A stretch of DNA of 64,000 nt from Naasia sp. SYSU D00948 (GTDB taxonomy: Bacteria > Actinomycetota > Actinomycetes > Actinomycetales > Microbacteriaceae): NCBI RefSeq assembly GCF_017916515.1, contig NZ_JAFMTA010000001.1:1289033-1353032 (forward strand), read 5' to 3'. Under the pieces are notes generated by a model that saw only the letters and a list, made by a program, of their open reading frames with translations, was not told where the DNA came from and made no database searches. The translations under genes and the position numbers were made by a program. The first letter of the stretch is position 1, and the number at the start of each line of letters is the position of its first letter. This document shows positions 41,625-48,878 of the stretch, in pieces.

Positions 41625-43615
41625 CCCCAGACCAGCGGCAGCCAGACCGACATCTCGCTCGGGCCGCGGTTGCCCCACGCGAAGTAGGGGATGAGCCGGA
41701 CGGGCACCGTGCGGAGGCCGGCGCCCTCGACGTCGGGGTACAGGTCCTCGTCCTCCTCGGTCGGCAGGACGACGGCCTCGCCGTCCAGGGCGACGAGGCG
41801 CTGACCCTCGAGCTCGATGTCGACCGGCGTGAAAGTGGCCCCCCGGCGCAGCGCGACCTGCTCCAAGCGCACTCCCTCCGGCAGCTCGTGGCTCTCGAGT
41901 GCGTACACGACCGGGCCGCGGGTGACGGCGACCTGGCCGGCGAGCTCCTCGGCGAGACGGTGCCCCCGGCGCAGCCGGACGCGCAGGGGGAGGGTGAGCT
42001 CGACCGTGTCGCCGGCCTGCCAGTCGCGGTCGACAGGCGCGTAGGCTCCGGCGACGGCCGGCTCGGGCGTGCCGCCGTTCACCTCCACCGTGGCGCCCTC
42101 CGCCCAGGCGGGGATGCGCAGCCGGAGCGGGACGCCGCCGCTGGCGGCCTCGGTCACGGTGATCCTCACGCGCTCGTCCCACGGCTGCTCGCTCTCGATC
42201 CGCAGGCGGGCGCTGCGGCCGTCCTCGAGCGAGACGTCGGCCTCCGCGTCCCCGTAGAGGTGCACCCAGAGCGCATCGCCCGAGGTGGACATCGCCAGCT
42301 CGTGCGAGCGGGCGAGGGTGCGGGCGATGTTGGGCGGGCAGCAGAACACGCTCATGTAGGAGGCCCGGAGCCGCTCGTCCGACGGCGGGGGCTCGGGCGT
42401 CGGCCGCTCTGCCGTCTCCCCCGGCATGCGCAGCGGGTAGGGGAGGTCCCGGACCTGCCGGAGGGGGTTCGTGTAGAAGTACTTGGTCCCGTCGAGGCTG
42501 ATGCCGGCGAGCAGGCTGTTGACGGCGACCTGCTCAATCACATCCGCGTACTCCGCGGAGCCCGTGAGGGCGAGCATGCGCTCGCTCCACAGGATCATGC
42601 CGATGTTCGCGCACGACTCGTTGTGGGCTGTCGTGTGGGGCAGCTGGTACGCGCGGCCGTACGCCTGGTGCACGCGGCTGATCTCGCGCTGCCACGGATA
42701 GCCGTCCGGCGAGGCCCCGTCGTAGAGCGCGCCGCAGCCGCCGGTGATGTAGAGCTTCGTGTCGACCACGTCGTGCCAGAGGTTCTCGAGCACGCCGCGC
42801 AGGTCCGCATCGCCCGTCTCGGCGACCAGGTCGGCGAGGCCGGCGTAGAGGTAGTTGGCGCGGACCGCGTGCCCGGCGACCGTCTTCTGCTCCCGGACCG
42901 GGATCCTGTCCTGGTTGTCGTCGCCGCCGTGGAAGTCGTCGCGCACCTGCACGAACGCCTCCGCCAGCCGCAGGTACCGGTCCTCTCCGGTGACCCGGTA
43001 CAGGTCCATGACGGCCATGTAGTGCGACGGGCAGATCGCGCTCTCCGCCAGCTGGAGGCGGTGGTTCTCGGCGAGGCCCTCGAGGAAGCCGGCGGCCTTG
43101 CGGGCGACGTCGAGCAGCACGTTCGAGCCGGTCAGCCGGTGGTGACGGACGCCGGCCGTGATGAGGTGGCCCAGGTTGTAGGTTTCGAAGTTGAACCGGT
43201 CCGCGAGCGCGACCGCCTCCTGGCGGCGGCGGGCCGCGATGATCGTCGGCGTGTGGACGTAGCCGTCCTCGCGCTGCACCTCGGCCACCAGTGCGGCGAC
43301 CTCGTCGACCACGCGCTCGAGCTCGGGATCCGGGCCGGTCTCGAGCAGGAGGATCGCCGCCTCGAGCCACTTGTAGAGGTCGCCGTCGAGGAAGGGAGGG
43401 CCCTCGTGCTCTCCGTCCGCGCGGCCGGCCGCGATGAGGAAGTTGCGCCAGCCGGGGCTCACCTCGGGCGTGCTCAGCGAGCCCCAGATGGAGGGAACGG
43501 TGACGGACCGGGTCTGCTCGAGCCGGCCTCCCCAGAACCCACCGCTCCAGCGGACGTTCGCCGCACCGAGCGGGGTCAGGGTCGTATGCGGGCTCGCCGA
43601 CGTCGTCGTGGTCAT
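41621..43615 (-). CDS. Glycoside hydrolase family 127
   Basis: 664 aa, cytoplasmic (no signal). An alpha/alpha barrel with the GH127 metal-thiolate site: Glu and Cys in HNESCANIG (about residues 332-334) and the Cys pair in FCCPPN (about 424-425). These correspond to the Zn ligands and nucleophile Cys of HypBA1. C-terminal beta-domains contain LRLRIPAWAEGATVEVNG. The best-known activity is beta-L-arabinofuranosidase. GAAGGAGAG precedes the ATG. Because it is translationally coupled to a RuBisCO-like protein and kinase that fit apionate metabolism, a branched-chain furanoside substrate such as apioside deserves testing. Confidence 0.9.
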   Translation of the reverse strand: MTTTTSASPHTTLTPLGAANVRWSGGFWGGRLEQTRSVTVPSIWGSLSTPEVSPGWRNFLIAAGRADGEHEGPPFLDGDLYKWLEAAILLLETGPDPELERVVDEVAALVAEVQREDGYVHTPTIIAARRRQEAVALADRFNFETYNLGHLITAGVRHHRLTGSNVLLDVARKAAGFLEGLAENHRLQLAESAICPSHYMAVMDLYRVTGEDRYLRLAEAFVQVRDDFHGGDDNQDRIPVREQKTVAGHAVRANYLYAGLADLVAETGDADLRGVLENLWHDVVDTKLYITGGCGALYDGASPDGYPWQREISRVHQAYGRAYQLPHTTAHNESCANIGMILWSERMLALTGSAEYADVIEQVAVNSLLAGISLDGTKYFYTNPLRQVRDLPYPLRMPGETAERPTPEPPPSDERLRASYMSVFCCPPNIARTLARSHELAMSTSGDALWVHLYGDAEADVSLEDGRSARLRIESEQPWDERVRITVTEAASGGVPLRLRIPAWAEGATVEVNGGTPEPAVAGAYAPVDRDWQAGDTVELTLPLRVRLRRGHRLAEELAGQVAVTRGPVVYALESHELPEGVRLEQVALRRGATFTPVDIELEGQRLVALDGEAVVLPTEEDEDLYPDVEGAGLRTVPVRLIPYFAWGNRGPSEMSVWLPLVWG

Positions 43616-43683
43616 GCTCGAGTCTCTCCTTCCGCGACCGAGCGGGAGGACGCCCTCGTCGGCCAGTGACTATTCTCGCACCG

Positions 43684-43764
43684 TTGCATCGATATTCACA
43701 ACCGGCCCGTCGTGTGCTACTGTCGCCACGAGCCAAGGCCTTGCATATTCACTCAGATGTGAAT
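43684..43764. promoter_or_regulatory. Divergent promoter/operator region, GH127 operon and sugar ABC operon
   Basis: Rightward promoter: TTCACA (43695-43700), 17-bp spacer, TACTGT (43718-43723). TTGCAT-N4-ATTCAC occupies 43684-43699, overlapping the -35. Downstream lies a perfect palindrome ATTCAC-N6-GTGAAT (43747-43764), preceded directly by another TTGCAT. This looks like paired operators of one repressor. Confidence 0.6.
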
Positions 43765-43823
43765 TGGGCGCCAGCCCGCCACCGGTTCTGACAATCGACA
43801 CGGCAGTCGTCAAGGAGGACGCC

Positions 43824-45179
43824 ATGAGAAAGACACGTAGCCGCAGATTCATCCCGGCGACCGCCCTCGCCCTGGCCGCGATCACCTCCCTCGCCGCGTG
43901 CAGCGGTGGCGGCGGCGGTGGCGGCGAGCAGGGCGGCGGAAGCGGAAGCGGGAGCGGCGCCGCGAGCGGCACCGACCCCGACAAGTTCACGGTCATGACC
44001 GCGAACGAGAACCCCACGCTCGAGAGCCTGCTCACGCAGCTGTCCGAGGACCAGTGCGCCGCCGAGAACGAGGCTCTGCCGATCGAGCACCAGAAGGTCG
44101 CGCAGGCCGACGTCGTGCAGAAGATCACGCTGCTGGCGAGCCAGGACGCCATGCCGGCCCACACCATCGCGGGCACGGCGCTCATCCGCCCCGACGGCGA
44201 CCTCGGCGCGGCCGGCCTCGTGCAGGACCTCCAGGCCGCGCTCGAGGACTCCGGCGGCTGGGAGAACGTGCTGCCGGCCGCCGCCTCCACCGAGGAGAAC
44301 GTGTACGGCGGCTTCGTCTCGATGCCGTACCAGTACAACATCGAGGGCTTCTGGTACAACAAGCAGATCTTCGAGGAGCAGGGCATCGAGGTCCCGACGA
44401 CCTGGGAGGACCTCCTCGCGGCCGCCGACACGCTGCAGCAGGCGGGCGTCCAGCCGATGACCACCGCCGGCGCGCAGGGCTTCCCGCTCACCCGCCTGAT
44501 GGGCATGTACATCTTCCGCAACGTGGGCCCCGACGCGATGGAGGCCATCCGTGACGGCGACGCGAAGCTCACCGACGAGGAGTACGTCGCCGGCGCCCAG
44601 GCGCTCGCCGACCTCGCCGCGACGGGTTACTTCGGCGAGGGCTTCACCACCCGCGACGGCGACACCTCCACCAACCTGTTCCTCACCGGCACGGCCGCGA
44701 TGACCTACGACGGAAGCTGGATCCTGGGCGCCGTCAACGACCCGGAGCGCAACCAGATCGGCGGCGAGAACGTCGGCTTCTTCCCCTTCCCCGAGGTCGA
44801 GGGCGGCGAGGGCTCGATCGAGCAGTACCCGGCCAACGCGGGTGCGCCGATGATCATCTCGGCCAAGACCTACGGTCCCAAGGTCGCCGACTGGGTGAGC
44901 TGCATCGCCGAGAACTACGGCGGGCTCGCGCTCAACGAGGCCGGCGTGATCTCGGGCTTCACCGTCAACGAGGAGGTCACGGACATCTCCCCGAACACGG
45001 CGGAGATCCAGGAGCTCATCAGCGGCATCGATGAGGAGACCGTGCTCTGGTTCGAGGCCCTCTTCGACCCCAAGAGCAACTCGCTCGCCTCGACGAACGC
45101 CACCCTGCTCACCACCGGTCAGATGACCGCGGAGGACTACATGGCGGCCCTCCAGGAGAGCATCGACGCCAACAAGTGA
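43824..45179 (+). CDS. Sugar ABC transporter substrate-binding lipoprotein
   Basis: 451 aa from ATG 43824 (AAGGAGG 6 bp upstream). The lipobox is ITSLAAC, followed by a Gly/Ser-rich linker. The mature part is a family 1 extracellular binding protein: FTVMTANENPTLESLL, SMPYQYNIEGFWYNKQIFEEQGIEVPTTW, TGTAAMTYDGSWILG. It presents a mono- or oligosaccharide to the two downstream permeases. The ligand is unknown; the divergent GH127 operon and GH78/GH2/GH140-like genes suggest a pectin-derived glycan. A strong stem-loop follows the stop. Confidence 0.9.
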   Translation: MRKTRSRRFIPATALALAAITSLAACSGGGGGGGEQGGGSGSGSGAASGTDPDKFTVMTANENPTLESLLTQLSEDQCAAENEALPIEHQKVAQADVVQKITLLASQDAMPAHTIAGTALIRPDGDLGAAGLVQDLQAALEDSGGWENVLPAAASTEENVYGGFVSMPYQYNIEGFWYNKQIFEEQGIEVPTTWEDLLAAADTLQQAGVQPMTTAGAQGFPLTRLMGMYIFRNVGPDAMEAIRDGDAKLTDEEYVAGAQALADLAATGYFGEGFTTRDGDTSTNLFLTGTAAMTYDGSWILGAVNDPERNQIGGENVGFFPFPEVEGGEGSIEQYPANAGAPMIISAKTYGPKVADWVSCIAENYGGLALNEAGVISGFTVNEEVTDISPNTAEIQELISGIDEETVLWFEALFDPKSNSLASTNATLLTTGQMTAEDYMAALQESIDANK

Positions 45180-45184
45180 TCGGG

Positions 45185-45226
45185 GCGCCCGACTCCCCTG
45201 GGGCCTAACCTCGGGGAGTCGGGCGC
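45185..45226 (+). terminator. Intercistronic stem-loop after the binding-protein gene
   Basis: A perfect 14-bp stem (GCGCCCGACTCCCC with GGGGAGTCGGGCGC) and 14-nt loop lie between the binding-protein stop and the permease start. It is probably a partial terminator or mRNA-stabilising element. Confidence 0.7.
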
Positions 45227-45247
45227 ACTGGTGGAAGGAGGACGACG

Positions 45248-46129
45248 GTGCAGTCGATCTTCGGGGATCGCAAGACGATCTTCATCCTGCTGGGCCCCGC
45301 CCTGCTGCTGTACACCCTGCTGAAGGTCGCCCCGGTCGCCTGGTCCTTCGGCCTCTCGTTCTTCGAGGGGAACACGCTCCGCGGCTTCGAGTGGGTCGGC
45401 GTCGACAACTTCGCGACGTTCCTCAACGACGACGCCGCCCTTCAGGCGGTGTGGGTCAGCGTGGTCTTCGCGGTCGCGGCCACCGTCGGGCAGGTGACCC
45501 TCGGCTACCTGCTGGCCCTCCTCTACGTGTTCGTGCTCCGCAAGGGCTCGTCCCTCGTGCGCACCATCGTCTTCTTCCCGACGATCCTGCCCACCGTCGC
45601 CGTGGCGCTGCTCTTCAAGAGCTTCGTCGCGGTGGGCGACAACCAGGGCCCCGTCAACGACATCATCAACTTCTTCGGCGGCGAGAGCGTCGAGGTCCTC
45701 GCCTCCACCTACGGCACGATGCTCACGGCGATCGTCATGACGCTGTGGAGCTCGATGGGCTTCTACGCTGTGCTGCTCTACGCGGGTCTGCTCGACATCC
45801 CCGAGGACGTGGTCGAGTCGGCCCGCATCGACGGGGCGAGCGGCCTCCGGCTCGTGCGGCACATCATCCTGCCGCTGTCGCTGCCGATCCTTCTCTCGTC
45901 GATCATCTTCAGCTTCAATTCCACGCTCAAGGTGTTCGACAGCCTCCTCGCCCTGAACAACGGCGGGCCCGGCACGTCCACCTCCCCGCTCACCCTCTTC
46001 ATGTACCGCACAGCCTTCGAGTACGCGGAGTACGGCTACGGCTCGACCATCGCGCTCGTGCTGACGCTGCTGTGCCTCGTGTTCACCCTGGCCGTCTTCC
46101 GGTCGACCCGACGCAAGGTGGAGGACTGA
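45248..46129 (+). CDS. Sugar ABC transporter permease (MalF-like)
   Basis: 293 aa from GTG 45248 (GGAAGGAGG upstream). Six membrane helices; the EAA loop is DVVESARIDGASGLRLVRHIILP. It is followed one base later by the second permease. No ATPase gene is present, so a shared MsiK-type ATPase is again expected. Confidence 0.9.
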   Translation: MQSIFGDRKTIFILLGPALLLYTLLKVAPVAWSFGLSFFEGNTLRGFEWVGVDNFATFLNDDAALQAVWVSVVFAVAATVGQVTLGYLLALLYVFVLRKGSSLVRTIVFFPTILPTVAVALLFKSFVAVGDNQGPVNDIINFFGGESVEVLASTYGTMLTAIVMTLWSSMGFYAVLLYAGLLDIPEDVVESARIDGASGLRLVRHIILPLSLPILLSSIIFSFNSTLKVFDSLLALNNGGPGTSTSPLTLFMYRTAFEYAEYGYGSTIALVLTLLCLVFTLAVFRSTRRKVED

Positions 46130-46130
46130 C

Positions 46131-47057
46131 ATGGCTCTCGACATCTCCGCGCCTCCTGCCCCCACCCCGGCCCCTCCGCGTGCGACCGCCTCACCGGGCC
46201 GTCGCCGTGCTCCGGGCTGGCGGTCGACGAAGCGCGTCCTCCGCCGGATCCCGGTCTGGATCCTCGTCGCGGCCCTCATGGTCGTGGTGCTCTACCCGCA
46301 GGTCTGGATGGTCCTCGGCTCGTTCAAGACGCAGTCCGAGTTCCTCTCCAATCCGGCCCTGTCCCTGCCGGAGACCTGGCAGTTCGACAACTACATCACG
46401 GCGCTGACGAACGGGAACGTCGGGCGCAACTACCTGAACAGCGTTCTCGTCACCATCCCGTCGGTGATCCTGATCGTGTTCATCGGCGTCGCGGCCGGCT
46501 ACGCACTCGAGGTGATGATCTGGAAGGGGCAGCGCGGAACGCTGCTCTACATCCTCGCGGGCATCATGGTGCCGGGGCAGATGATCCTCGTGCCCCTGTT
46601 CATCGTGTACTTCCGGGCCGGCCTGACGAACTCGCTCCTGCCGCTCATCATCACCTACACGGTCATGGGACTGCCGCTCACGACGTTCCTCATGGCGACC
46701 TACTTCCGGGCGGTGCCGCGGGAGATCTTCGAAGCCGCCACCATGGACGGCTCGAGCCCGCTGCGCAACTTCTTCGTGATCGGCGTGCCGATGATGAGGA
46801 ACGCGATCCTGACCGTCGGTCTCGTGCAGTTCTTCAGCGTCTGGAACGACCTGCTCATCGCGCTGACGTTCACCACCCGGCCCGACCTCGCGACCATCCA
46901 GGTCGGCCTGCTGAGCCTCAGCGACGAGTACGGCTCGACCCAGTACGGGCCGCTGTTCGCGGCCGTGAGCATCAACATCGTGGTGCTGCTCGTCGTGTTC
47001 CTCGCGCTCAACAAGAAGATCATGGCCGGCATGGCCGGCGGCGCCGTCAAGGGCTGA
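46131..47057 (+). CDS. Sugar ABC transporter permease (MalG-like)
   Basis: 308 aa. A Pro/Ala/Arg-rich N-terminal region of about 38 residues precedes six membrane helices. The EAA loop is EIFEAATMDGSSPLRNFFVIGVP, and the C-terminus ends GMAGGAVKG, typical of MalG partners. It pairs with the upstream permease. Confidence 0.9.
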   Translation: MALDISAPPAPTPAPPRATASPGRRRAPGWRSTKRVLRRIPVWILVAALMVVVLYPQVWMVLGSFKTQSEFLSNPALSLPETWQFDNYITALTNGNVGRNYLNSVLVTIPSVILIVFIGVAAGYALEVMIWKGQRGTLLYILAGIMVPGQMILVPLFIVYFRAGLTNSLLPLIITYTVMGLPLTTFLMATYFRAVPREIFEAATMDGSSPLRNFFVIGVPMMRNAILTVGLVQFFSVWNDLLIALTFTTRPDLATIQVGLLSLSDEYGSTQYGPLFAAVSINIVVLLVVFLALNKKIMAGMAGGAVKG

Positions 47058-47081
47058 GCCGCCCCGAACAGGAAGGAACGC

Positions 47082-47753
47082 ATGTCCCACCCCACGCGCA
47101 TCGCGCTGCTGCACACGGGCGCGGTCGTCATCCCGATGGCGGCGGAGTACGTCAAGCGGGAGCTCCCGGACGTGACCCCGATCAACTACCTCGACGACCG
47201 GATCGTGGCGGACCTCGGCGACCCCGAGACCGCGCGGTCGGTTCCCGGCAGGGTGGGCGAGCTGGCGCGTGCCGCGGTGGACGCGGGTGCGGATGCGATC
47301 CTCCTCACCTGCTCGTCGATCTCCGAGCTCGCCGCGGACACGGCCGAGAAGGTCGGCGTCCCGATCCTGCGCATCGACGAGGCGATGGCCGATGAGGCGG
47401 TGGCCACGGGCGATCGGATCGCCGTGCTCGCCACCCTCGCCACGACGTGCGGTCCTACGACGAGGCTCATCGAGGAGAGGGCGAAGCGAGCCGGGCGCAC
47501 CCCCGCGATCACGAGCGTGGTCGTCGACGGCGCCTTCGAGGCCGTCTCCTCCGGCGACCGCCCGACGCACGACCGCCTGGTGGCGGCGGCGATCGAGCGC
47601 GCAGCCGCCAACGCGGACGTCGTCGTGCTGGCTCAGGCCTCCATGGCGAGTGCAGCGAAAGCGGCGGAGGTCGACGTGCCCGTGCTCACGAGCCTGGAGT
47701 CGGGCGTCAGGCGGATGCGGTCGCTCGTGGAGTCGCTGCCTGCTCGGGCCTGA
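47082..47753 (+). CDS. Asp/Glu/hydantoin racemase-fold protein with one catalytic Cys
   Basis: 223 aa. Racemase fold: IALLHTGAVVIPM at the start, the first catalytic loop ILLTCSSISEL with C77, and the second loop VVLAQASMAS. In hydantoin and Asp/Glu racemases the second loop normally also carries a Cys; here that position is Gln (Q185). A single active-site Cys recalls arylmalonate-decarboxylase and maleate-isomerase relatives, so decarboxylase or isomerase chemistry is as likely as racemisation. It is fourth in the sugar ABC operon (AGGAAGG before ATG). Its last 47 bp overlap the convergent SorC gene. Confidence 0.75.
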   Translation: MSHPTRIALLHTGAVVIPMAAEYVKRELPDVTPINYLDDRIVADLGDPETARSVPGRVGELARAAVDAGADAILLTCSSISELAADTAEKVGVPILRIDEAMADEAVATGDRIAVLATLATTCGPTTRLIEERAKRAGRTPAITSVVVDGAFEAVSSGDRPTHDRLVAAAIERAAANADVVVLAQASMASAAKAAEVDVPVLTSLESGVRRMRSLVESLPARA

Positions 47754-48756
47754 CCCCGCCATCGCCGCCGACGAGGGCCTGGGCGGTGAGCAGATCAGTG
47801 ATCAGGACGTTGACCCACCCACCCGCGAGGGCGCCGAGGATGGGCTCGTGCTTGCGCTGGCCCCCGGCGATCCCGATGCGGCGCGGGATTGCGCGGTAGT
47901 CCTCGACCGGGATCGCGATGATGCGCTCGCCGATGTCGCCCGTCACGTCCGTGCCGTCGACGGTGAAGACGTGGTGGCAGATGTCGCCGACGGCGCCCCG
48001 CTCGAGCAGCCGGCCGCGGTCGTCGGCCGGGAAGGCGTTGCCGGAGACGGCGAGGAGGTCGCTCGGCTCGATGCTGCCGATGCCGACGATCGCCATGGTG
48101 AGCTCGCGCCAGCGCCGCGTGACCTCGTTGAGAGCGGCGTCCTGGAGCAGGGCGTCCCGGATCGTGCGGTCCGCGACGAGGCCGGGAGCCTGCACGTACA
48201 CGGCCTCGGCCGCCAGAACCCGGGCGAGGTCGCCCGCCAGCCGCTGCGCCTGGTGCTGGACGTCGGGGACGCCGATGCCGCCGAGCAGCTGCACGACCTC
48301 GGTGGCTCCGCGAGTGGCGAAGGGGCGCATGCGGTCGACCATGGCGAGCAGGGTCTGACTCCAGGACGAGATGCCGATCCGGTCGTTGCCGGAGAGGGTC
48401 GCCTCGAGATAGCTGGCGGCCGCGGCCCCGATGGCCGAGAACACGGCGGACTCGTCGTCGTCGTCGGCGACGTCGACGACCACGGCGTCGAGGAGGCCGT
48501 AGCGGGCCTGCAGCTCGTCCTCGAGCGCGGTGTGCACGCCCGGCGCGACCATGACGGTGGTGCGGACGATCCCGAGCTCGAAGGCCCGCTTCAGCAGCCG
48601 CGACACCTTGGCCTGCGAGATGTTGAGAGCGGTCGCGATGTCCGCCTGGCGGATGCCCCGCTCGTGATACATGCGGGCGACCTTGGTGAGGAGGCGTACC
48701 TGCCCGTCAACGGGAGGGATGCTCCGGCTGGAGGACTGCACGAGGGGTGCTCCCAT
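47707..48756 (-). CDS. SorC/DeoR-family sugar-binding transcriptional regulator
   Basis: 349 aa. The N-terminal HTH is QVRLLTKVARMYHERGIRQADIATALNISQAKVSRLLKRA; the C-terminal sugar-phosphate-binding domain has DRIGISSWSQTLLAMVDRM, VVQLLGGIG and GDIGERIIAIPVEDYR. Such regulators sense phosphorylated sugars. It is divergent from the FAD/Fe-S oxidase gene, with an 18-20 bp palindrome between them. The ATG 48756 has weak Shine-Dalgarno support. Its 3' end overlaps the racemase-fold gene in antisense. It is a likely local regulator for part of the glycan locus. Confidence 0.88.
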   Translation of the reverse strand: MGAPLVQSSSRSIPPVDGQVRLLTKVARMYHERGIRQADIATALNISQAKVSRLLKRAFELGIVRTTVMVAPGVHTALEDELQARYGLLDAVVVDVADDDDESAVFSAIGAAAASYLEATLSGNDRIGISSWSQTLLAMVDRMRPFATRGATEVVQLLGGIGVPDVQHQAQRLAGDLARVLAAEAVYVQAPGLVADRTIRDALLQDAALNEVTRRWRELTMAIVGIGSIEPSDLLAVSGNAFPADDRGRLLERGAVGDICHHVFTVDGTDVTGDIGERIIAIPVEDYRAIPRRIGIAGGQRKHEPILGALAGGWVNVLITDLLTAQALVGGDGGVRPEQAATPRATASA

Positions 48757-48842
48757 CGACTCCGTTGTTCCGCTGGCGGAAACCTACCGCAACCCTGCCT
48801 GACCGCGGCCGACGCTCGGCGAGCTCGTCGCTAGAGGGTATC

Positions 48843-48862
48843 ATCATTCGGAGCCGAAAGAT
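48843..48862. promoter_or_regulatory. Candidate SorC operator
   Basis: ATCATTCGG-AG-CCGAAAGAT is an inverted repeat of 9-bp arms with one mismatch. It overlaps TATCAT (48839-48844), a likely -10 for the rightward oxidase gene, and lies between the divergent SorC and oxidase genes. TATGCAAG right after it is the reverse of the CTTGCATA found at other sites of the locus. Confidence 0.55.
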
Positions 48863-48878
48863 TATGCAAGGGAGCGTC

